A DNA stretch of 64,000 nucleotides, taken from the NCBI RefSeq assembly GCF_018139145.2, contig NC_059481.1:8978368-9042367 (forward strand), written 5' to 3'. The DNA comes from Gymnogyps californianus. Lineage: Eukaryota; Chordata; Aves; Accipitriformes; Cathartidae. The notes beneath the pieces were generated by a model. The model was not told the DNA's origin. It saw nothing but the letters and a program-made list of their open reading frames with translations, and ran no database searches. Below are positions 55,186 to 64,000 of the stretch, in pieces. Positions within the stretch are counted from its first letter, which is position 1, and each line of letters begins with the position of its first letter. Position numbers and translations under genes: made by a program.

Positions 55186-56519
55186 ATGTAGAGATCTTGG
55201 AAAAAGAGTCAGCAAGTAATTAAACTTTTTAATACTGTCAATGAGGCAAATATATTCCATGAGGCCAACTCTTTGAAAGTCAGTAAAGGAGACCCAAGTC
55301 TTGACGGGGAAGACTTGCATTTGTTCTCCATCAAATACAGGATAAATATATTGCCATTGAAAGCTCTAAGGGCCAAGTCTGATTTCTGGTAAAATCTGAG
55401 ATTTTAGTCAGTCATTTTACATTCCCTACATCACCCTATCTCTAGTTGTAAAATTAGGGTTTTACAATATGGAACATACTGTGATTCGCCCAGGGTTTCA
55501 TGGTTAGTTTGCTACTATATGCAAGCTGTTGCCTCTTGGTTGCTGGGCAGACCAAGCAGAATGGTTAAAGGTCAGTCTCTCTCTGCATTTGCCTTAGTAG
55601 GACTCGGGGTCCTCTACCCAGATTCTTATTTTCATGAAACTTGTAGGGATTTAGTATCTTTGAGTCAAGTACCCTCTGTTAAATTGGATTAAAATTGAAA
55701 ATACATTTAAAAGTTACTGGAAAGACAGACAAACAGATGAACTGGTAGTGCAACCGCATAAACATATCTTCCATAAAGAACAGAGTAAAAGCAGTTATAA
55801 AAGATACTTGTCATAATATTGTTCTGATTAAAGTCGATGGATACGAAGCTATTGGCTTCAAAGGAGGGCTAAAGTATAGCCCATCTAGTGTCCCTTCAGT
55901 AATATTTCCAGCACAAATGTCACAGCCTGTCAAAATAATTCATATTACGTGTGGAAATTTTTCATTAAGTACCATAAGAAAAATTGTTATTTCAAAGTAG
56001 AGAGATTTTTCTTTCTAACATTGTTTTGTATTAAACTCCTCTTTTCCAAACTGCACAAAAAATTCAAATTAGTTGTATAGCTCAAGGCAATTCCAAAGTT
56101 TACATTCATTGTTGATGGTGATTGAAGTGATGGTTATTAGAGACCTGAGCAGCTGCATTGCCATCAGGGTCCTGGCTCAGAACTGAAAATTGAGGGGTTG
56201 CTGAGCCCAAGCTGAAGTTCAGAACATACTTTTATCTCTGGGAGGCAAGAATTATGGTACAGTTTGCAAATTTTTTTCAATGTCAGACTCAGTTTAAGGT
56301 ATTTGAAAGGCTACTGTTGCATAAATAAGTTTGAATACTGCCTTCCACTTCATAGCTTTAAATATTACAATCCCTGTTCTTATTTTTCATGTTAAGGAAA
56401 ATATTTTAGCAGCACAAATAGAAGACTTGCAGCAGAATCTTGCCCTCCTGAACCATCTCAAAGTTTTAGGTTTCTCTTCAGTGGAGCCATGATTTTCTCT
56501 CTGGGCTTTCAACTCTGCC

Positions 56520-56655
56520 AATAATTGAGTAACTTTGTATAGGTCAGTTTAATTTTCTTTATCTCAGTTGCCTCACATGTAAAATGAGAGTAGACAATAA
56601 CCTCTCTTAAAGGGTTGCCAAGAAGAACTAAGCTATAAGATCTTCAAATGAAACA
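56520..56655 (+). mobile_element. MIR-like SINE fragment
   Basis: The order GAGTAACTTTGTATAGGTCA, CTCAGTTGCCTCACATGTAA, AATGAGAGTAGACAATAACC, TAAAGGGTTG follows the MIR core (AAGTTACTTAACCT, CTCAGTTTCCTCATCTGTAA, AATGGGGATAATA, CATAGGGTTG) with substitutions and small indels typical of great age. Confidence 0.65.
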
Positions 56656-58102
56656 CATAGTAAAAAAAGGTTTTAAGTAATTTAACATTTAAAACTAGAA
56701 GTGGGTAATATTCTGCATACCTATATGACTGTATTTTAATTTTGGATTATAGGATAGATGTACATAGAAAAAAACATTAGGTAATTTATACAAGTTACCA
56801 CTAGGGATACACTACCTTCTTTTAAAAAAAAAGCTAATAATGTTCATCTAAAAAAACCTCATTATTGCTATTTCATACACAAAGACATAGAGACACTGTC
56901 CTACAACTTCTTTAAATATCTTTTCAAACTTTATGAGAAATATACATAAAAATTACTGCCTGTAGAAGTATTGCTAGAATATATACATGACCTGCATTTC
57001 CTAACAGCTGTACAATACCTAAAAAATACCTTAAGATTCTATTACCTGTGAAAGCAAGGATTTTCTAAATTTTTTTGTATGCAGAGACCATAAATTTAAC
57101 TTTCTTTTTCTATGTAAAATTCCACTCACCCAATTTCTGCTTCTCTGATGTTTTAAAATATGTATTAATTTCAATAGAAAACAGTTTCTATGGTTACACC
57201 TTCTACCTGATACTAGAAAAACACTGTAAAACATATGTTTCAACTCAGTATCAATACAGCCTTTAAACTCTCCTTAAATCAAATAACAAAAGAGGAACTA
57301 TTAGAATATCAGTTAAGTGAGACCTGCTTGTTGGGGGGGAGGTGTTGTTTGTTGGGTACTTTTGGTTTTATGCTGCAGCTGTGTATTTGTATATTGCATT
57401 TATGGTGGTTAAACTGGAATGGTAAAGTAGCATGAGGTAAGTATATCTAAAAATAAAATTGTTTTATTCCTTAGTCTGTGAGACAAGGCCATTTCTTGGA
57501 CAACTCCAAACAAGCAAGAAAATTTCTTCATAGTAAATTTTACAGCTATTTGGGCATTTGTGGCTTATAAATAAAATAAAACATTATAGATTGTTTACTA
57601 TGAGTTATTACTGCTTTGCATTTCACATTTTCAGAACATATTTTTCACCTCTCCATCATAGGATACACAATACCCAAACAGGACAGTAGAGGGTTAAGAG
57701 GTCCAGAACTGTAATATCTAGCGTAGATGCATGTCTGGGAAGAAGGCCACAGAATAGCTAAAGCTTAATTTTGAAAATGAGGTCTCCAGCTTTTATTTTC
57801 CATAGGAGAGGCTTTATTTTGATTGATAAGAACACAGCTTTAAGAAGCCTGTAAGAGCTTTCTTGAGACAAGAAAAGATTCCTGTGGGATTGCTTTTCAG
57901 ACTGCCAGTTAATGATAAACATTGATACTTTGGTATGTAAGCAACTCTAACTGCCATGACACAAAAGAATATCAGAACTGTTACCTTTATATCATGATAT
58001 TCATGATACTGGTCTTGTGACCTGCTCAGTGCCGCCTTCTTAGTCTGACTCAGCTCTGCTGTACCTAGGATAACTGGTCATGCCCATATATAATTTGATT
58101 TG

Positions 58103-58162
58103 TTGACCTCCTGAGGTCCCTTCCAACATGAATTATCCTATGATCTTGTGATCCTATGATTC
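58103..58162 (+). mobile_element. CR1 3'-end fragment
   Basis: TTGACCTCCTGAGGTCCC and TTCCAACATGAATTATCC, followed by GATCTTGTGATCCTATGATTC, match the extreme 3' end of avian CR1 (GACCTCCAGAGGTCCCTTCC and an ATTCTGTGATTCTATGA-type tail). Confidence 0.85.
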
Positions 58163-60369
58163 TTCATATTAGTTGGTTTAACATTTCTTTTAAGCCCTCA
58201 CACCAGCAGAGAAATTGCACATGAAAAACTGCTATAGGTACATAGAACTTTCTCACAGAGGACGGAATGATGATGCCTCTGACCTACAGTCAGCCTTTAG
58301 AAAGATTAGCAATGAAATATCAGATAGTCTCTCAAATGTAGAAAAAAAACCAAAACAATTTGTTTAGCATGATGTACAGCCAAATTAGAATTAGGACAGA
58401 AAGCTTTTGGGGGAATAGACACATGCTAAATAAAAGTGGCTGCTGCCACTGCCACCCTGCAGGGCCTTACAAGATATCATGGAATGTGTCAATGTGATTT
58501 ATTTCTATGAATTATTCCTATGGGCATTATGTATGTATTCTGTGAAGATTAAAAGGAGTTGTTTCTTTTGAGATACTACATTAAGAATCACCATAATGTT
58601 ATAGTTTAATTTTGTAAAATAAAAGATCCCACTCACTGAACATAAATCAGTATAATAGAATAAATATTGTATACAAATTCCATCACAGAACAATTCACAA
58701 GGCTGAATACATTTTTAAAAGCCAATGAAGTGAAAAATGAAACAGATGAGGCAATGAGCAAAAATCTTTTCCAATTTTGAAGCAATATACTGAGAGACAT
58801 ATTTCCTGTATTGTAGCATTTAATTTTCTTAATTGTATCTGTTAGCCTTTCAAGAACTTACAAAGTTGTTCCCACTGTTGCCCACTTTTTTTAAAGAGGT
58901 TGCCACTCTGTCAATTGCCTGTAGAGGCACCAGCTTCAGAAGAATCTGTAATTTCAGCCCACATTAAACAAGACTATGATTATCTCAAACCCATTATTTC
59001 CAGTGGGTTTTGTGTCTTTCTAATAATCCGTACTGAAGGTCATACTACAGTTGATACAGGACTACTAACTATGTGAGTTTCTATAATAACTAAGAGTATT
59101 TTTCTGTGCGGTGCAGTACAGAAGCTTTAAGAAGTGCGCAGCCTATCTATTTCAGCATCAGAAAGCATTTAATGAATGGCCTCTAGAGCCTGCACTGATG
59201 ACCTTCTTGGTTCTGACTGTAGCTATGAAGTCTCCGCTGGAGTACATGTGTTTCTAACAGGTGCTGATTTTGATGTAGACAGTACTCCCTGTACTTTTAG
59301 TCATTGCTGTCTGGGAAAACTATCACTGTGTGTAGGAAGACTGTCAGAATTCTCTTTTGCTAAAACCTTCTAGGACTAGACTTGGCTGTTGAATATGGCT
59401 GATATCCACGCTGAAGGGCTCAACTCTGAACTGTGCTCACTTTGTCAGATACAACCTGAATATGTTTAAAGCTTTAGGCAATATAGAAGGTTTCACTCCT
59501 CTGCATGAGAGGACATGAAAATAATCCATGTTTCCACTTTATATGTAAAGCAAGTATCTACTTCTAAATAAAAAGTATATCATGAATTTTGAAGATTATA
59601 AGTTCATTCAATCTTGTGTATATGTAGATAACTATTGTCATCTTTTCATACTTCTATATTCCTTTTTTCTTCCTTCCTGTCTCATAGTGTGTTGTGATTA
59701 GGGTAGACTCTTTGTTCTTAGAATTGTTTTGTCTTTATCATTAAATGCAAATTTTTGTGGCAGACCACTTATGCATGAGAATGTAACTGCACTTGTGCAG
59801 TTATATATGTATATTTCTACGTACATATTTATACATATATATGTTAACTATAGCACAAGGTACTTGAAAAGACATATTACAAAGTAATTGTTAAAAACAT
59901 TAATTATTAAATCAAAATTTGTTTTTAGCAGATGTCCCAGGTACTTACTTGAGTATAGAGTCTCTTTAATATAGATTTAGTTCTAGTTAAATGAGCTTCC
60001 TAAAAACATCCATGGACACAAAAGCAAGAGAAATCAGGAAAATCAATTCTGTCACATTCTGGAGGTAGTTATAAGGCAATTTATCACTTATGAAGGAACT
60101 TCAAAAGCTCGTCAGTATTTGGGGAACCATGTATCAGAAAGGAAGTCAAGTTCATAAATGACTCATCAAATATCAGGAGGAGAAGAATGATCCTGGGTGT
60201 CTTAGAGAACAGTGATATATGTCCAAAGGCCATTCCACAGTAACAAGAAATCGGGGGAATGGAAAACATATGTAAATGTTCTCCTGTTTTCTCTACATGT
60301 GTATTTTTTGTTATGTTGCTAACAGTAAAAAGACACTGGCTTATAAGCCATGTCACAAAATCTGCATGT

Positions 60370-60745
60370 TCTGTGTCAGGGCCCTGAGTGCAGTAATAAG
60401 CGCTCTCAGTAATTGTGCTGACCAGCCGCACCTGAGGTCTCCTCCCACCTTTGACCAGGGACTCCATTTAAGCTCAGTTTGGGCCTTTCAGTCTCTTCCT
60501 GAGCTATGTCTTAGGTGTGTCTGCTGCTGACTCTGTTCCTGAAGTGCTGTAGTGTATTCCTTGATGGACCTTGGACCCTGTTTTGCCTGATGATCACTGG
60601 ACCACCAATAGGACCTGTTGCTGTTGCCATCCTGCTCTGGTTGCCTGTCTCCGGTGCTGCGGGACTGTGTCCTGTTGGTAAGGTCCTTGCCCAGTCTGCA
60701 CTGTGGCCACCCCTTAGCTGTCAGCTCAACTTCCCTTAGGGAGTA
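60370..60745 (+). repeat. Possible solo LTR or other medium-frequency repeat
   Basis: A locally GC-richer block in AT-rich sequence includes GACCAGCCGCACCTGAGGTC, GGGACTCCATTTAAGCTCAG and TTTGGGCCTTTCAGTCTC, then a CT-rich part. The TTTAAG motif followed by a T/C-rich stretch recalls avian ERV LTRs. No TG...CA ends or target-site duplications were established. A 127-codon minus-strand frame overlaps it and has no features. Confidence 0.3.
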
Positions 60746-62943
60746 ACCTGTTCTTGCTCTTCCCTGACATTGTGCTTAAACTGCATTCCTAAAGAGAGGC
60801 ACTGTGAAAAGAATTCCTGTAGTGTTAGGAATGTGGAAAGCCTGTAATTAAATAACTGAAGTCTTCACTCATCCTATGATGGAAGGGTAAGCTGCAGCTG
60901 GACTGATGGGCCCTTTCTGGGCTTGCAGTTTGTACCCTGTTCGTCGGGAACTCAAGATAGCTTTGGAGTCTACACAGACCAGTGCAAAAGTACACAGTAT
61001 GTGTTACCACCCAGGTAGTTACTGTTGTAGTAAATAGTGAGATATGACTTTTATATGAGAGGGAACTGTTACAATAAATACACATGTCTTTTATATTAGA
61101 ATATAAGCAATGGGACAATTACTGGAAACCAATTACTGCAAGAAATGTGTTTCATGACTGAGACCCATCTTGGCCATTAACTAAGTCTTGACCATTACAT
61201 TCCCATTGTGTTGCGAGAGAACAGAACAAACATTGTGGTTTTTTATAAAACATGAAGTGCTCTGTACTACCTTTCAGAGATTTTTAAGCAGGATGGCAGC
61301 TTACCTTGTCCATCCATTGCTCAATTTCAACTTCTAAAACATGTTTTAAAGAGTTAAGTACTAATCAAAATTTTTGCATCTATACAAAGTCAGTCTCACT
61401 GAGTCATTTATCAGCAACATGTTAGGAATGAGTCATAATTTTATCAGGTGCCATTTTTCTATAGTATATTAAATGCAAAAGCATGTCAAACATTGCCACT
61501 AAGGTTTAGTGTTAAGTCTGCTGAAAGCATTTTGTTCAAAACAATGTTTGCTGTATCTCATATAGCTTGAAGTCTAAATTAAATGACCTTCTTTGCTGCA
61601 GTCAACAGGAGAAAAAAATTCTTTCCCTGCCTCAATTCTCTGCCATAAGCAGCAATGGTGTCAGCATTCAACTACACTACAAACATTAGCGGTGCTAATT
61701 TGCAACTATACCTTGAGCAACTGTGGAGTTTCTTTGCCACTATACCTTTATCCCTAATGCAAGATCAATGAATGACGATGCTACATAGTTGGCCCTTCTC
61801 TTGTGGCCCTAGTCTCAGTCTCTCATTTACTGTACATTAAAGCAACTACATTCTCTTCTACAGGCTAAAAGGTTTAGATGTCTACCTGAATTTGTAGCCT
61901 ATTCCAGGTACATATGCTTTGCATTAGGCCAGTGAGTGCTATATCTCACATATGCATGGTTGTATATAGAATGAGTCGCTTACTGAACTGTTCCTGGGAA
62001 AAAAAAATCACAGCAACTAACATGGGCACGAAAATACAACTAATCTGTGTTTGGTTTCAGTTACTTTAGTCCAGAAGTCTCTGTGAGGCTGTATGCATCA
62101 TTAAGATCCTACTGTACAATTCAAACTCTTGCATACAGAGAATAGCCTAAATAAGCAGTACAAGAACACAAGGAGCCTCTAATTCATAAAAGTGGTGATA
62201 ATACTATAAGGCATTCCTTTAGTTTTGACCTTCATGCTCTGGAGTATGCAGAGTTTTAAAAAGTAACCGTTACTTTTCCAGGGTTAATTTGAAATTACAC
62301 ATTACCCAGATCACACTGAAAGATCGTGAGAGTCTGTATGTGAATATTATTGACAACTGAAAATCAACTACAATCTTTTTGTGCACCCTTCTGCAGCCCT
62401 CCCCAATTGTGATTTATGAGAATCAATATAAGTTCAATATGTGCTTTCTAGAAAAGAGGACTTGATTCTAAATGTGGTGTATATTTGTCTAAACCATAAA
62501 AATACTATGGAAGGAGAGGCCCAAGGCTAAAATAGCAGGTGTTTTTCAAGCTAGGATTGAAATCAATTGGCAGCACTGCATGGGGGAAGCTTGCACAGTA
62601 TCTTCCTGAATTCCATTTGATTTAAGCAAGTGTTGGCAATCCTTATTTTCATGAAGTTAAGATTATCTATCAATTTTTTCAATAAATTATAAAAAATATC
62701 ACTTTTAGTCAGGCCTTTTCACATAAAAAAACTGCTGGGCTTCCTGACAGTTAGAAAAATCTGATAATTTCTTGGATACAAGCAAGAGTTAATATAAAAT
62801 TGCAGATCTTTTCTAAGTGTTTTGAGCAGTGGCTTTATGATTGTGAAGTCTGCCAGGTTTTTTTAATGGCTTACATTTCAGTATCAAAACTATGGGTGGT
62901 ATCAGGTATCTAAGTTTTGCACCATTTAAACCTGGCAGCTGTT

Positions 62944-63147
62944 TAATTTACCTTTGTTGGATAATAAAACCTTCTTGGAATAAAAAGGGAAATTTTCAAT
63001 GAGAATAGTCAGAGCAAGATCACTAGATGCCACTTTAGCTGCATTACACAGTTCTTCATAGTGTTCCATTGAGTATAGGTAATAATTTCGAAGGGACAGA
63101 TTCTCTAGGCTTGTGAATTCTTTGTGCTCCTCAGCCAGTAAGGAAAG
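62944..63147 (-). CDS. Candidate internal coding exon, unidentified
   Basis: On the minus strand an open frame of about 65 codons contains LAEEHKEFTSLENLSLRN, YYLYSMEHYEELCNAAKV and ILIENFPFYSKKVLLSNK. It ends at a donor-like AACAAAG followed by GTAAATT (GT near 62951). A weak acceptor (TTGCTGCCAG) lies near 63150. The peptide has balanced, helical, protein-like composition unlike the surrounding chance frames. I do not recognise it. It could be an upstream exon of the same minus-strand gene as the exon at 47551-47781, a separate gene, or a decayed exon. The exact limits depend on splice sites not proven. Confidence 0.33.
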
Positions 63148-63691
63148 ACCAGAAACAGGGCTGGCAGCAAGCATAAAATCAGTGAAACAGGATGCAACAG
63201 CTCACCACCTATAACTGCCAGTCTTAATGGGGGAAGAGATTACAGCACTCTAGGGTAGGGTGGTGAGGGTGACCCTAGTCCTCTGGGTCACTGCTAAGTA
63301 GGAAGGATTAGAGCATTCCCCAGGTTGCTGACATCTGTTACAGCCAATGCATAACTACAACAGCAGATAATTTGTAGTACTCTTCCAATTTCTTTTGCCT
63401 CCCTACCCAGCAGAAATTCGCTACAGCAAAGAATTATGTACCCATTTTAACAAGATTTCTTGCAGTTCTTGCACTAAGGAATGCCTTTCTCCTGGCCACA
63501 AGGAAGGTTACTGTCTGGGCTGATTGCTGTCTTTCCTGCTACTCTTCATCAGTTGTTGATTTACTATAGGCACTGCTAAGCAGTGCTTAGGATGGTCAGC
63601 ATGAAGATTCTTCCTGTAATCATGACTGAAGGTTTACCCCATCATTTCTTACCCATGTTTATGTCATTTTGGAGGTAGACTGTATTCCCAG
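63148..63691. other. Short non-coding stretch before the terminal CR1
   Basis: Unique sequence of average composition. I see no exon, RNA gene or repeat that I can name. Confidence 0.5.
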
Positions 63692-63846
63692 GTGCTGAAA
63701 TAGGTTGTTGAGAGTGATTGTGGAGTCTCCATTCTTGGAGACATGGCCCTGGGCAACCTGCTCTATCTGACCCTCCTTGAGCAGGGGCGTTGGACTATGT
63801 ACAATTTAGGTGTCTTCCACTCACAACTATTCTGTGATTCTGTAAT
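63692..63846 (+). mobile_element. CR1 LINE 3'-end fragment
   Basis: AGGTTGTTGAGAGTGATTGT, GGAGTCTCCATTCTTGGAGA, CCCTGGGCAACCTGCTCTAT, CTGACCCTCCTTGAGCAGGG and CGTTGGACTATG end in ACTATTCTGTGATTCTGTAA, the standard avian CR1 tail. About 20 bases (the usual ATTCAAAACCCGCCTGGA segment) are missing in the middle. It is 5'-truncated, as most CR1 copies are, and carries no coding capacity. Confidence 0.92.
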
Positions 63847-64000
63847 TAGGCCACCTTCTTAAATGCAGCCATCATATGATTTATGCCTTTTACTTTGAGA
63901 TTGGATAACTGTAATTGATTCAACAGGGCAAGGCTTCATGACCACTGAGAGTATGAAGCTGTTAGAGATTCATAGCCTAATGGTGAAAATGAGATACCTA

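Larger units (their letters stand above)
55186..62943. other. Non-coding stretch with scattered old repeats
   Basis: AT-rich sequence holding a MIR-like fragment (56520-56655), a CR1 tail (58103-58162), an LTR-like block (60370-60745) and a G-rich patch near 57330. No coding exon could be supported here. Confidence 0.6.

Noticed and set aside
55385..55530. A reversed MIR fragment (TTTTACAATATGGAAC... GCCCAGGGTTTCATGGTTAG)
   Set aside because: Resemblance is too weak to separate from chance by eye.
60084..60467. 127-codon minus-strand frame
   Set aside because: Partly antisense to a probable LTR-like repeat; no domain or splice signals.

Overview
The window looks like nuclear DNA of a bird. 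It is about two-thirds AT, gene-poor and intron-rich, with two very GC-rich CpG islands. The few clear interspersed repeats are 3' ends of CR1 retrotransposons that finish in the typical avian tail (positions 63692-63846, 58103-58162, 47021-47056), plus older amniote repeats. There is no bacterial gene organisation. Almost all open reading frames in the window are chance frames in introns or in the two islands.

The one gene identified with certainty is TCF12 (HEB, a class I bHLH E-protein), on the minus strand and reading towards position 1. Its first coding exon (44043-44117, preceded by 25 nt of 5' UTR to 44142) and second coding exon (43167-43239) both have clean splice sites. Together they encode the E-protein N-terminus and activation domain 1. 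An upstream non-coding exon is predicted to end at 45367 inside CpG island 1 (about 44395-45840), and a second usable donor at 44532 suggests an alternative first exon. Everything from 43166 down to 1 is best read as the 5' part of the large intron 3 of TCF12. I found no further TCF12 exon there. The intron holds microsatellites, a tRNA-like (SINE-type) fragment, a perfect 40-bp tandem duplication beside a strong G-quadruplex tract, a perfect 12-bp inverted repeat, an RFX-type X-box and an unrecognised 65-bp repeat present twice.

Upstream of TCF12 (45.8-64 kb) is a mostly non-coding stretch. It contains a candidate terminal coding exon on the minus strand (47551-47781) with a poly(A) signal almost touching its stop codon, and a second CpG island (about 50590-51730) with a good minus-strand splice donor at 50681. 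A further candidate minus-strand exon lies at 62944-63147. These may belong to one or two minus-strand genes that I could not name. Several CR1, MIR-like and ancient CR1-like repeats lie between them. ZNF280D, which as I remember is the close head-to-head neighbour of TCF12 in mammals, was not recognised here.

Functionally the window is mainly the promoter and early-intron region of a developmental transcription factor. The undescribed element most worth following is the unidentified minus-strand transcript ending about 2 kb upstream of the TCF12 promoter.
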